DNA of 64,000 nucleotides from an uncultured Roseovarius sp. (GTDB lineage: Bacteria; Pseudomonadota; Alphaproteobacteria; Rhodobacterales; Rhodobacteraceae), in NCBI RefSeq assembly GCF_947489715.1, contig NZ_CANLER010000004.1, positions 310,001 through 374,000 of the forward strand, written 5' to 3'. Both the position numbers and the translations under genes were made by a program. Below the pieces are notes generated by a model. That model made no database searches, was not told the origin of the DNA, and worked only from the letters and a program-made list of their open reading frames with translations. Of the stretch, positions 9,930 to 18,404 are shown piece after piece (position 1 is the first letter of the stretch; every line of letters starts with the position of its first letter).

Positions 9930-10496
9930 ATGAAAATTCTGGCGTCGCTCGTCCTTTATATGGCCCTCGCGCTTGGTGCAAATGGCGCCTTGGCCGATAT
10001 GTCCGAAATCATCGCGCTGCGCGACGGTGACATGAAAAAGCTGAACCTGCATTCCGAACCGCGCCAGGTCAGTGATAAGAGCTTCGAACATGAAGATGGC
10101 CGCGAGGTGACGCTGGCGGATTTCAAGGGCAAGCTGGTGCTTTTGAACTTCTGGGCCACCTGGTGCGGGCCTTGCCGCGAAGAAATGCCGATGCTGGCGC
10201 AGTTGCAGACAGAACTGGGCGGCGATCAGTTCGAGGTGCTGACCTTGGCCAGTGGCCACAATCCACCCCCGGCGATGAAGAAGTTCTTTGAAAAGATCGA
10301 AGTCGATAACCTGCCGCTGCACCGCGACCCGCTACAGGCAGTGGCGCGTGACATGGCTGTTTTCGGCCTGCCCAATTCGGTCATCCTGAATGCAGAGGGC
10401 CAGGAAATCGCCCGTCTCCAGGGTGAGGCTGACTGGAGCTCTGACAGCGCGCTGGCCATCCTGCGAGCGCTGATCGAATTGCCCGAGGGAAGTTGA
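9930..10496 (+). CDS. TlpA-type thiol:disulfide reductase, periplasmic
   Basis: The 188-residue product has a signal peptide ([22 protein letters not shown], cleavage near residue 22) and a thioredoxin fold with the redox motif WATWCGPC (C79, C82). The PNSVIL segment, with the cis-proline in the usual place before a strand, follows at about 150. TlpA/ResE-like proteins reduce disulfides in the periplasm, usually during cytochrome c or oxidase assembly. GGAGGG stands six bases before the ATG. Divergent placement next to argH is commonly seen in Rhodobacteraceae. Confidence 0.88.
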   Translation: MKILASLVLYMALALGANGALADMSEIIALRDGDMKKLNLHSEPRQVSDKSFEHEDGREVTLADFKGKLVLLNFWATWCGPCREEMPMLAQLQTELGGDQFEVLTLASGHNPPPAMKKFFEKIEVDNLPLHRDPLQAVARDMAVFGLPNSVILNAEGQEIARLQGEADWSSDSALAILRALIELPEGS

Positions 10497-10523
10497 GACA
10501 GGTGCAATCTGGCGCAAAAAATG

Positions 10524-10550
10524 GCCGAGCGCTGCCCGGCGTCGCTCGGC
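10524..10550. other. GC-rich hairpin downstream of tlpA gene
   Basis: GCCGAGCG (10524-10531) and CGCTCGGC (10543-10550) form a perfect 8-bp stem with an 11-base loop, 28 bases after the tlpA stop. There is no T-run, so this is a possible Rho-assisted or decorative hairpin rather than a classical intrinsic terminator. Confidence 0.45.
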
Positions 10551-10625
10551 GCGTTGGCTCCGGAAGGCTCAGTAAGCCAGGAACGCAGGTCAGATATTTT
10601 TTCTGAACAGCCTATGTAGCGCCGC

Positions 10626-11090
10626 ATGTACAAACTCAAGCCAGGTATCAAGCAAGACCCGGAGCGACGCTGGGCGTTACCCGATCGCGTGTTTTTTGGA
10701 CACGGGGCATGCCACATACTCGCGGGGGTCTACCTGAAAGACCCGCCGCAGCAGGAATTTTACGCCGAACGCTTAATTCCCAAGGGTGAATTTCCGGGCA
10801 ACCATATTTTTGTCACCAACGGCATTCTCGCTTTCGACTACCACGGCTATTCATCCCGTGTCGCGTTGCTCACTCACCATGTGAAATCATGGCGCAGGCA
10901 GTGCGGCGACAAATGGGAGTATTCACTGGAACGGGTGAATTTCGACTTGCTCGACCAGATCGAGTTGAACAGACGAAAAATGTTGGGGCCTGAACAATAT
11001 TTCAAAGATCCCGTGCCTCGCGCCCGGGCTTTCATTCGGAAGGTTGATCACGAAAAATCAGCTACGACAGTATTGCGGGACTTCTGTTGA
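10626..11090 (+). CDS. Conserved-looking hypothetical protein
   Basis: I do not recognise this family. The 154-residue product has no signal peptide or membrane segment and is rich in His, Arg and aromatic residues (FFGHGACHILAGVY, DYHGYSSRVALLTHHVKSWR). The H-G-A-C-H and D-Y-H motifs could be metal-binding or catalytic, but that is only suggestive. It appears to be a genuine gene because composition and codon use resemble neighbours, although no strong Shine-Dalgarno precedes the ATG at 10626. It stands alone, convergent with the hydroxylase gene. Confidence 0.65.
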   Translation: MYKLKPGIKQDPERRWALPDRVFFGHGACHILAGVYLKDPPQQEFYAERLIPKGEFPGNHIFVTNGILAFDYHGYSSRVALLTHHVKSWRRQCGDKWEYSLERVNFDLLDQIELNRRKMLGPEQYFKDPVPRARAFIRKVDHEKSATTVLRDFC

Positions 11091-11126
11091 ACCATGACTG
11101 TTTCAGGCCCGGAGTGGCCAGGCAGG

Positions 11127-11918
11127 TTATTTTTTTACATATACGGCACCGCTTACGGGCATGCCTGCTGCCCATTGAAACGCCTCCAGATATTTCGGAT
11201 GTTCCGTTCCCATCCACCTGTCCCACCAGGTGAAATAAAGGCCGTAATTATACCCTGCCTGCGCATGGTGCAGATCGTGATGGGTCACGGTTGTCATCCA
11301 GTCGAAAAGCGGTTTGCCCCGGGCCGAGCCCGGAAACACTTCGACCCCGCAATGGCCCACCGCGTTGCGCAGCATCATGTGGCTGGTGAAGATCAAGATT
11401 GCCGCCGGGTGCATCGGCACAACTGCCAGAAAGAGTGGCAGAAAGATTGCATGAACCAGCGCCTCGGACATATCAAAGGCATAAGACGTGAACGCGGTCG
11501 GGTTGTGCGATTGGTGATGCAGCAGATGCATGCGTCGCAACGCCCGCATCCGGTGCATCAGCCAATGTGCCCAGTAAAACCACGCATCATGGGCAAGGAT
11601 GATCAGCGCGGCACTGGCCCAGAACCATCCCCAGCCATAGGTCTCAATGCGGTCGTAAACCGGCAGTATGCCGGTCGCCGCCAGCAGGCAGATCGCAAGA
11701 CCGACAGAGGCAAAGATTACAACCGTGCGCAGGCTGACGATGATCTCACGCCGGATTTGCGGCCAGCCGGGCATCTCACTACGGATCTTGCGCGCTGCCA
11801 GCCAAGGCGCCAGCAGCACGTTCACCACCAGATAGACGCCGCCCGCGCCGATCACATAGCGAAAGAAATCATGCGCAAGACTACCCATGATCAGGTTTGA
11901 ATAACCAAGCTCGGGCAT
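11127..11918 (-). CDS. Sterol desaturase / fatty acid hydroxylase family protein
   Basis: This 263-residue membrane protein has four to five hydrophobic segments and the three histidine clusters of the di-iron hydroxylase superfamily: HDAWFYWAH with MH just after (from H110), HLLHHQSH (131-138) and HHDLHH near residue 228. Members hydroxylate or desaturate lipids such as sterols, carotenoids, fatty acids or ornithine lipids. The start follows directly on the stop codon of a 53-codon upstream gene (TAG then ATG), so the two are almost certainly cotranscribed. The lipid substrate cannot be inferred from sequence. Confidence 0.85.
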   Translation of the reverse strand: MPELGYSNLIMGSLAHDFFRYVIGAGGVYLVVNVLLAPWLAARKIRSEMPGWPQIRREIIVSLRTVVIFASVGLAICLLAATGILPVYDRIETYGWGWFWASAALIILAHDAWFYWAHWLMHRMRALRRMHLLHHQSHNPTAFTSYAFDMSEALVHAIFLPLFLAVVPMHPAAILIFTSHMMLRNAVGHCGVEVFPGSARGKPLFDWMTTVTHHDLHHAQAGYNYGLYFTWWDRWMGTEHPKYLEAFQWAAGMPVSGAVYVKK

Positions 11919-12080
11919 CTAGCCGGGTACCACATCGCGGGTAACCGTGTCTGGGGCAGGGGCCGTGTCACCCGCGGGCCAGCCCGATGGCATGCTGGGC
12001 GTACCCACCACAAAAGCCTGCGCGGCACCGGAAACCCCAAGCACGAGGCTGAGAAGGCTGAATTTCAGAATACGTGTCAT
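11919..12080 (-). CDS. Small secreted peptide (53 residues) upstream of the hydroxylase
   Basis: ATG at 12080, stop TAG at 11919, with a good AAGGAG nine bases upstream of the start. The product has a clear signal peptide (MTRILKFSLLSLVLG followed by an A-A-Q-A cleavage site near residue 22) and a short Pro-rich, acidic mature part of about 30 residues. I do not recognise the family. Its stop abuts the hydroxylase start codon, so it leads a two-gene operon. A periplasmic accessory role is only a guess. Confidence 0.65.
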   Translation of the reverse strand: MTRILKFSLLSLVLGVSGAAQAFVVGTPSMPSGWPAGDTAPAPDTVTRDVVPG

Positions 12081-12191
12081 GTCCCATCACTCCTTTGTCG
12101 GGATGTCATGACAGGCAGCATGGCCGCTTGGCGCAAGCAGCTCTCGTTCATTCCGAAATCGACGAGGGTTTTATGGAATCGAGGTTGATTT

Positions 12192-13223
12192 TCAGGAATC
12201 AACCAGTTCCGTGGACTGGGCACCACGCCGGTAATCGCGCGGGCTGGTGCCGGTCTGGGCGCGGAACGCCTTGTTGAACGGCCCCAGGGACGCAAAGCCG
12301 CAATCATAAGCGATCTCGAGGATGGTTTTTTGTGCTTTTTCGGGGGCGCTCAGCTCGGCCCGCGCGGCATCGACCCGGAAACTGTTGATGAAAGACGGAA
12401 AGTTGCGAAAGCCCAGTTCGCGGTTGATCACCACCCGCAGGCGATGCTCGGGCACGTCCAGTTCTTCCGCCAGCGCACCGATGGTCAGCCCCTCGCGCCG
12501 CCAGAATTCTGCGCCAATGGCGGCGTTGAGCTTGGCCAAAGTTTGCGTGTCCGGTAGCGCGCCGTTCTTGACTGTTTTCCGGCCCGGCGCTGCCTCGCTA
12601 TCCCAGAGCCCGCGATCGGGCCTTAAAGACCACAGCGCGAATCCGGCACAGAGACCGAAGAAGGCCGCCGATTGGCCCAGCCGTGCCAGATCGGGCACAT
12701 CGGTGGGGGCCACGAACATTTCGGTGACGATGATGATCACGCCAAGGATCACCATCGCGGTCATGAAAACCGGGCGGAACTGGCGGCGTTTTTCCACCAG
12801 ATCATCCCCGGCCGATGTCAGCACCGCCCATAAAAGCGCCAGATGCAGCACCAGCGCCATCGCGCGGCAGATCAGCCCCAGGCTGGGGTAGATGGCCGAG
12901 GCCAGGCTGGCCAGGGCCGTGGCCCCCGCAAACAGGTACCACGGCCAATGCTGGCCGGGCGCGTCCAGAAAGATATCCAGGACCAGCCAAGTGAATGTCA
13001 GGCTCATCATGATCGCGCCGAAGACGCCGATGCTGAACACGACCGGCGGCAACTGGTCATGAAAGGTCGACGATACCAGCAGGTAACCGATGATGCTTAC
13101 CCCCATCGCCGACACGGACCACGACTTGGCCCGCGTGCGCGGATTGCGCATCAGCACGATCGACACCAGCAATACGATCCCGATCGCATTGCCGCGAAAC
13201 AACGTGTCCAGAATGATCAGCAA
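12192..13223 (-). CDS. AraC-family regulator with an N-terminal membrane domain
   Basis: The 343-residue protein has about seven transmembrane segments in residues 1-210 and an AraC/XylS DNA-binding domain in the last 110 residues (IGALAEELDVPEHRLRVVIN for the first helix-turn-helix, ILEIAYDCGFASLGPFNKAF for the second). Membrane-anchored AraC proteins are known in alphaproteobacteria and are thought to sense envelope or extracellular signals. It lies just upstream, on the same strand, of the peptide/hydroxylase pair and is divergent from the SLC13 transporter, so either could be its target. Confidence 0.85.
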   Translation of the reverse strand: MLIILDTLFRGNAIGIVLLVSIVLMRNPRTRAKSWSVSAMGVSIIGYLLVSSTFHDQLPPVVFSIGVFGAIMMSLTFTWLVLDIFLDAPGQHWPWYLFAGATALASLASAIYPSLGLICRAMALVLHLALLWAVLTSAGDDLVEKRRQFRPVFMTAMVILGVIIIVTEMFVAPTDVPDLARLGQSAAFFGLCAGFALWSLRPDRGLWDSEAAPGRKTVKNGALPDTQTLAKLNAAIGAEFWRREGLTIGALAEELDVPEHRLRVVINRELGFRNFPSFINSFRVDAARAELSAPEKAQKTILEIAYDCGFASLGPFNKAFRAQTGTSPRDYRRGAQSTELVDS

Positions 13224-13403
13224 GTGCCGCGCTCTCCTTGATGTTATGGGGCGATGATACCGCGCCCGCCCCGTGGATTCTCGTCAAAAATTGAAACTAG
13301 CGGGTTTTCAAGGAATCGACGCGTTTGGCCGGGTCGGTCAGACAATTTGACCGATCCCCGTTTTCGCCGCACACTTGAAAGAAAAAACAAATGAGGGACT
13401 CAT

Positions 13404-15284
13404 ATGGAAAACCTGGCCTTTACCACCGAAATGGCCGTTGTGGTCGGCGCATTGGCCTTTACCGTTTTCCTCTTTGTCTCTGAAATCATACGGGTCGATC
13501 TGGCCGCCATCCTGGTGCTGGTGCTGATCGGCATCCTTTCGTACATCCCCGGCCTCGATAATCTGGCGGATGTGAACCACCTCTTTGACGGTTTCGCCTC
13601 GAACGCGGTCATCTCGATCATCGCGGTGATGATCGTGGGTGCAGGCCTCGACAAGACCGGGATCATGAACAAGGTCGCCGCGCAGATCCTGAAACATGGT
13701 GGCACGACAGAAGGTCGCGTGATGCCCATCGTGTCGGGTACCGTCGGGTTCATCTCCAGCTTTTTGCAAAACGTGGGCGCGGCGGCGCTCTTTCTGCCGG
13801 TGGTCAGCCGGATTTCGGCACGCACGGGCATACCGCTATCGCGCCTGCTGATGCCAATGGGGTTCTGCGCGATCCTTGGCGGCACGATGACGATGGTGGG
13901 GTCCTCGCCGCTCATCCTGCTCAACGACCTGATTGATACCGCCAATGAAGGCCTGCCTGCGGATGCGCAGATGGAACCCTTTGGCCTTTTCTCGGTCACC
14001 CCGATCGGCGCGGCGCTTATCCTGACCGGGATTGCCTATTTCCTGCTTCTGGGGCGTTTCGTCCTGCCCGGCACCTCCAAGCTCGAGGCCTCGTCCGGGC
14101 ATGGCACGTCCGAATACCTGCAACGGGTCTATGGCCTCAAGGCCGATGTGTACGAGGTGGACGTGCCCGCTGAAAGCGCGCTGGTGGGGCAGATTCTGGC
14201 GGATATCAACCTTGAAAACAACCTCTACATCATCTCGACCTTCTATCGCGGCAAGGTGTCGATGGTGCAGATACTGACCGCTGAAATCGCTGCCCCCTGC
14301 CGTCTGGCGATCATCGGTAAAGGCGTGGTGGTTGAGGCGTTCGCCAAGAAATACGGCCTGACGATCCGCCCCAGCCTCGATGTATTTGCCGAGGAATTCG
14401 CGCCCACCAATGCGGGCATCGCCGAGGTGGTGATCCCGCCCGACAGCAAGCTGATCGGCAAGTCCCCCCGCGACCTGTTGCTGCGCAAGACCTATGGGCT
14501 GAGCCTGCTGGGCATCCACCGGGGCGAGGACACGATGAGCCATGTGGAATATGGCGAGCACAAACCCACCGCCATCGGGCTGGTGCCGTTTCAGGCGGGT
14601 GACATGCTGGTGGCGCATTCGCGCTGGGACAATCTTGTGCGGATCAAGAAGGATCGGGATTTCGTCGTCGTGACGGCCGATTTCCCGCAAGAGGAACTGC
14701 GCCCGCAAAAAGTGGGTGCGGCGCTGTTTTTCTTCCTGATCTCGCTGTCGATGATCCTGTTCACCGATGTGCGCCTGTCGCTTTGCCTGCTGACCGGGGC
14801 GGTGGGCATGATGCTGACCCGCGTTCTGTCGATCGACGAGGCTTACCGCGCCGTCGGATGGAACACGGTCTTTTTGTTGGCCAGTCTCATTCCGCTGGGG
14901 CAGGCGGTACAGAATACCGGCACGGCGGAATGGATTGCCCAGCAGATCCTGGTCGCACTTGATGGCTGGCCGCTCTGGGCATTGCAGACGGGGATCGCGA
15001 TCCTTGCCACGGCGTTTTCGCTGGTCATGTCCAACGTGGGGGCAACGGTGCTACTGGTGCCGCTGGCGGTGTCGATCGCCGTGGCGGCGGGCGGCGATCC
15101 GGCAATCTTTGCGCTGACCGTGGCGATCTCAACCTCGAATTCTTTCATCATCCCGACCCATCAGGTGAATGCCCTGATCATGGGCCCGGCGGGCTACAAG
15201 GTCACCGATTTCGTCCGATCCGGCGGGATCATGACAGTGCTTTTCCTGATCGTGTCGATGGTGATGCTGAACATTGTATTTTGA
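13404..15284 (+). CDS. SLC13/DASS-type anion transporter with internal RCK_C (TrkA_C) domains
   Basis: The 626-residue protein has an N-terminal block of transmembrane helices (to about 220), a soluble middle (about 235-420) with two TrkA_C-like units (DVYEVDVPAESALVGQIL and EVVIPPDSKLIGKSPRDLLL), and a second membrane block. Two SNT-like motifs occur: LQNVGAAALFLPV in the first half and MSNVGATVLLVPL in the second, the cation/anion site pattern of this family. Members import sulfate, dicarboxylates or related anions. GAGGGA lies upstream of the ATG at 13404. Divergent from the membrane AraC regulator. Confidence 0.88.
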   Translation: MENLAFTTEMAVVVGALAFTVFLFVSEIIRVDLAAILVLVLIGILSYIPGLDNLADVNHLFDGFASNAVISIIAVMIVGAGLDKTGIMNKVAAQILKHGGTTEGRVMPIVSGTVGFISSFLQNVGAAALFLPVVSRISARTGIPLSRLLMPMGFCAILGGTMTMVGSSPLILLNDLIDTANEGLPADAQMEPFGLFSVTPIGAALILTGIAYFLLLGRFVLPGTSKLEASSGHGTSEYLQRVYGLKADVYEVDVPAESALVGQILADINLENNLYIISTFYRGKVSMVQILTAEIAAPCRLAIIGKGVVVEAFAKKYGLTIRPSLDVFAEEFAPTNAGIAEVVIPPDSKLIGKSPRDLLLRKTYGLSLLGIHRGEDTMSHVEYGEHKPTAIGLVPFQAGDMLVAHSRWDNLVRIKKDRDFVVVTADFPQEELRPQKVGAALFFFLISLSMILFTDVRLSLCLLTGAVGMMLTRVLSIDEAYRAVGWNTVFLLASLIPLGQAVQNTGTAEWIAQQILVALDGWPLWALQTGIAILATAFSLVMSNVGATVLLVPLAVSIAVAAGGDPAIFALTVAISTSNSFIIPTHQVNALIMGPAGYKVTDFVRSGGIMTVLFLIVSMVMLNIVF

Positions 15285-15640
15285 GGGGTCCTGGAGAGTT
15301 TGAGCCCAAACTGGACTTGATGCCGAGGGCGAGCGCGGGGGTCCGTGGGATGGTCCGGCGCTCGCCCGGCGCCTGCGGCTTGATTCCGAGCAGGGTGGCT
15401 GGAATGAGCGATTACCAAGTCCGCAAAGTGACTAACGACCGGTTTGAGCCCAAATTACCAAATTTGCGTAGCAAGCGAATGACCGCTTCAGTCGTAAGCA
15501 TATTTATTTGCGGTACAAGTTTTCATGTGAGATCAGACCTTGAATAAGGTGTTAGCGCAAGTGTTGGTTGCAGACCAGTTTGATACCCCGTGAAGAAGAT
15601 GGAAACACACGTCAAACTGAGTGAAGGCATAGATATAATC
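15285..15640. other. Intergenic stretch with a long GC hairpin
   Basis: No convincing gene. GGGCGAGCGC (15327-15336) and GCGCTCGCCC (15358-15367) form a perfect 10-bp stem with a 21-base loop, 43 bases after the SLC13 gene; it may act as a terminator or be a dispersed palindromic element. Beyond it the sequence is AT-richer and looks like decayed intergenic DNA. Confidence 0.5.
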
Positions 15641-15670
15641 GCCATAATAAAAGCCCCGCCGAAGCGGAGC
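15641..15670 (-). terminator. Intrinsic terminator of the tRNA-Cys-like gene
   Basis: On the minus strand GCTCCGC, a TTCG tetraloop, then GCGGGGC form a 7-bp stem (one G-T pair) followed at once by TTTTATTAT. It begins four bases beyond the tRNA 3' end, a classic UUCG-capped terminator. Confidence 0.8.
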
Positions 15671-15674
15671 TGTG

Positions 15675-15746
15675 AGGCAAGGACGGGATTCGAGCCCGCA
15701 AGAGAACCGTTGCAAAGGGACTGCATAACCATTCCGCCACCTTGCC
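15675..15746 (-). tRNA. tRNA-Cys(GCA)-like gene with an atypical anticodon arm
   Basis: The 72-base minus-strand sequence folds with a perfect 7-bp acceptor stem (GGCAAGG / CCTTGCC), a D arm containing GGTTA, and a 5-bp T arm GCGGG-CTCGAAT-CCCGT. The discriminator is T, and the second and third acceptor pairs are G-C and C-G, as in bacterial tRNA-Cys. The bases TTTGCAA lie where the anticodon loop should be and contain GCA. However the anticodon stem is poor: GTCCC opposite CGGTT gives only two Watson-Crick pairs. CCA is not encoded. A strong terminator follows, so the gene is probably transcribed; whether it is a working Cys tRNA, a non-canonical one or a pseudogene is open. Confidence 0.65.
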
Positions 15747-15849
15747 TTAAGAGTCAGTCTAGCACTGGCTCTTTCCATTTCAAGCAATCTTTATAGTTGA
15801 CGCCACATCCTGTCGCGGTCGGCTATATAACTGTCCCAATATCTCGTGG

Positions 15850-16283
15850 TCACGCCGCCCGCTGCCAATACCCCTTCCACTGACGACTAATTGGTGCTGC
15901 CATCGAATTACTGACGACAATCTGCGTCAACGTGCCGTTGTCTGTCCGGCGGTTATCTTCCAGCCATGCAGCGTGGTTGGCATACTGATAAAGGTACTGT
16001 GGGCTGACGTGGTGATGCTGACCTTGAACCATGCGGCGCAGGCGGGAAAAGTAGCTTTCAACCCAGTTGGTGTTCTTGCCGTGGTCGCTGTAGATCTCAG
16101 AGTGGTTCACGCGGTCAACATGATAGCCCATGTGCAACTCATCCCAATGGCTGGCTTCATCCGCTGACATGGTGACAGGCGGGACACGTTCTCGTTCGCC
16201 AGCTCAACGCCTTCACCTTCGGACTTGCGCATGAAAGGCAGTGTGCGGCCCTCACGCTCACGCATGGCGACCACGACGCGGCG
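15850..16283 (-). pseudogene. IS1595-family (ISXO2-like) transposase, C-terminal remnant, frameshifted
   Basis: The C-terminal part of a DDE transposase is spread over two frames. The first part (VVVAMREREGRTLPF...) runs in the frame of the upstream recombinase; the second (ADEASHWDELH, YSDHGKNTNWVESYFSRLRR, GQHHHVSPQYLYQYAN, ending SRQWKGYWQRA) follows after a one-base shift near 16175-16190. The pieces contain the DE of the catalytic region, the N-W-x-E-S-Y-F-S-R motif that ends in the catalytic Glu and the Y-A-N-H-A-A-W motif of IS1595 transposases. The N-terminal half is missing, so it is inactive. Confidence 0.8.
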
Positions 16284-16805
16284 CTTGCCGGTCTTCTTGT
16301 ATATCTGTGTCACCTTCGTCCGGCGCATGGAATGCGTGCCATATGCGGTCGCCTCTAAACCAATGGACGTAACCCAGTCCCTGACAATCCGTGCATATTG
16401 CCGTGTCGAGATGTGAAGCCGCTCGTGAAACCGCCCGGGCCATAGATACTCTGACCCAACCATCAGCGGATCTTCCATCCAGCGTTCAAGCGACATCCTT
16501 GTGCCCTCCATTATTTCGAACCGGACAGGCTTATTGGTTTTGCTCTGCAGGACGGAAGCGCGTTCTTTGATCTCGCCGGATGCCATGACATCGATAACCT
16601 TCATTTTGACCAGATCGCAGCCTCGCAACTTGCTATCGATGGCTAGATTGAACAAGGCGAGATCGCGATGGTTTTCTGCCAGCACGAGACGAACGCGGAT
16701 GGCCCAAACATGTTTAGGCTTGAGCGGGCGCTTCTGGCCGACGATACGGCCCTTGATCCAGGCAGGTCTGAGCGCACGAATGGCAGGTAAGTTTGGTATC
16801 TCCAT
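16284..16805 (-). pseudogene. Tyrosine recombinase/integrase truncated by the IS remnant
   Basis: About 174 residues from the ATG at 16805, which has GGAGG seven bases upstream. The sequence has the first catalytic Arg region (SKLRGCDLVKMKV) and the H-x-x-R box (THSMRR, H158 to R161) of phage-type integrases. Normally a third box with His/Trp and the nucleophile Tyr follows; here the frame runs from QIYKKTGK directly into IS1595 transposase sequence, so the catalytic end is gone. The junction is placed near 16284 but could be off by several codons. Confidence 0.75.
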
Positions 16806-16969
16806 GACGGATCCTCCGATCCGCCACGCCCTCCCACAACGACAACCCGGCGTTGACAGCGAAGAATACCATGGGGTTCGAAAGATGCGGTGAAAGCCTG
16901 CTCAAAGCCCATTTTATCAGATGCTGCGGTTGGCACAAATGTCTGGAAACGTGGTTTTTGATTATGCTG

Positions 16970-17842
16970 TCACAGCTTTCCAGGCAGCGCAAAAAGCGTT
17001 GTCAGAGCGGCAGTCGCTAGCAATACAGCTACGAACACTAACCATTCCATTGATACAGTTTTTGAAAGATAAACCGCAGCCTGAGCGTTTCCGGAGATCA
17101 ATTCGGGAACAATACGCAGTTTATTCAACACCCCCAGTCCCAATAGTCCTGCGACCAGGCACAGTTTCGCAATGATATTGAGACCATAGGCTGTGGTGAA
17201 CAGGTGTGTCCAGGAGCCAACCAGCAACCACCCCAGAACGACACCTGCCGCGATCAGACTTGGGATGACTACGGTTGCAATTTGTCCGAACCGGTGACCG
17301 AGCCGGGCTGCCAACACCGTGTCGCCGGTGGTTATGGTCAATCGGTTCAAAGGAAGCAAAACGCCGATCCAAAAGGCCACCGCCAATAGGTGTGTCAGCA
17401 AGACCAGTCTTGCCCAAAGGCCAATATCGTCCGAAAGATGTCCGATTGTTATGAAGGACCAAAGTGCCGTCAGCACACCCAGTCCCGCCAAACCCCAGCC
17501 AAGCCCTCCTACCAAGAGCCCAGCTAGCACTAGACTCAACCCAATGACCCTGAGGAGAAGGGCGGTGCCGACAGACGTTTGCCACATCAAACCCAGCATA
17601 TCGGGATCGGTCAAGCCAGATGCATCACCTGTCAGAGCGGCACCACGCAGGGCAAAGCTGATACCTGCTGCAGCAAGACCTAGTATTGCACAAAGCACCG
17701 CATATTTTCGCATGACGGGTAAAACAGCGGCGACTTCAGACGCGAAAACGAAGCGCACGAGTATCAGGCCCCCGCTGGTCAATACCCCAAAATACAAAAG
17801 TGTCTTGCTGACGACTGCGGCGAGCGCCCAGATATCCGGCAC
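16970..17842 (-). CDS. copD: Copper resistance protein CopD family
   Basis: CopD-type inner membrane protein of 290 residues with about eight transmembrane helices. Family features include the H-L-S-D segment (ITIGHLSDD), the L-T-H-L-L-A-V-A-F-W-I-G helix near the middle, and a Cop-D core from about 150 on. CopD works with periplasmic CopC in copper uptake or tolerance. It starts three bases after the copC stop, so the two are one operon. The sequence is less GC-rich than the housekeeping genes nearby, in keeping with transfer on a metal-resistance segment. Confidence 0.88.
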   Translation of the reverse strand: MPDIWALAAVVSKTLLYFGVLTSGGLILVRFVFASEVAAVLPVMRKYAVLCAILGLAAAGISFALRGAALTGDASGLTDPDMLGLMWQTSVGTALLLRVIGLSLVLAGLLVGGLGWGLAGLGVLTALWSFITIGHLSDDIGLWARLVLLTHLLAVAFWIGVLLPLNRLTITTGDTVLAARLGHRFGQIATVVIPSLIAAGVVLGWLLVGSWTHLFTTAYGLNIIAKLCLVAGLLGLGVLNKLRIVPELISGNAQAAVYLSKTVSMEWLVFVAVLLATAALTTLFALPGKL

Positions 17843-17845
17843 GGG

Positions 17846-18187
17846 TTACTCCACCTCGAAGCTGAAAGTGCCTTGCATAGCGTGCCCGTCCATTCCCAGC
17901 CCGCGCCACTCCACCTCATAAACGCCTGTGCCCATTGGCTGCATAGGCAACATGAACTCCGCCTCAAAACCTTTGTGATCGCCAAGATCGAAGGCTTGCG
18001 TTTCGCCATCGGAATGGCGTGCCTTGACGGCGGTCAGCCGCAGCTTGTCGGTAAAGTTCAGTTCAATCTCAACAGGCGCTTCAGTCAGCACAGAACCGTT
18101 TTCCGGGGTCGTTTTCTGCATGTCAGAATGAGCCAAGGCCACTAGAGGATTAAGCACTATAACTATGAATGCAAACAGGTATTTCAT
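17846..18187 (-). CDS. copC: Periplasmic copper-binding protein CopC
   Basis: The 113-residue protein starts at the ATG at 18187 behind AAGGG; an in-frame ATG at 18214 lacks a good ribosome site. Signal peptide MKYLFAFIVIVLNPLVALA is followed by a mature N-terminal His (HSDMQKTTPENGSVL), the family's Cu(II) ligand, and the C-terminal MDGHAMQGTFSF motif with the second His. These match the CopC/YobA beta-barrel fold. It probably hands copper to the CopD encoded just downstream. Confidence 0.92.
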   Translation of the reverse strand: MKYLFAFIVIVLNPLVALAHSDMQKTTPENGSVLTEAPVEIELNFTDKLRLTAVKARHSDGETQAFDLGDHKGFEAEFMLPMQPMGTGVYEVEWRGLGMDGHAMQGTFSFEVE

Positions 18188-18215
18188 GTTCTGCCCTTCA
18201 CGGATTTTGTTCATT

Positions 18216-18252
18216 TTTGCAAACGCGCGAGAGATAGATGCGCGTTTGCAAA
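18216..18252. promoter_or_regulatory. Perfect 13-bp inverted repeat in the copC leader
   Basis: TTTGCAAACGCGC (18216-18228) and GCGCGTTTGCAAA (18240-18252) are exact inverted repeats with an 11-base spacer, 28 bases upstream of the copC start. No T-run follows on either strand, so it is more likely an operator or a 5'-UTR stem-loop than a terminator. Confidence 0.55.
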
Positions 18253-18404
18253 TTTACGCTAAACGTTCCAGCAAGGGGAATGTCAATCCTGACGTTTTTG
18301 TGCAGTGATCCGAACTTTGGCGCTCACAGCAATGTGTAGGCAGTCTTGTCGCAGGTGATGAGTTGTCGCTTGGTATGTGAGCGAAACTTGGCTAAGAATG
18401 CGAC

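Noticed and set aside
16107..16805. A single 232-residue intact gene
   Set aside because: The N-terminal part is a tyrosine recombinase and the C-terminal part is IS1595 transposase plus frameshifted sequence; it is annotated as two pseudogenes.
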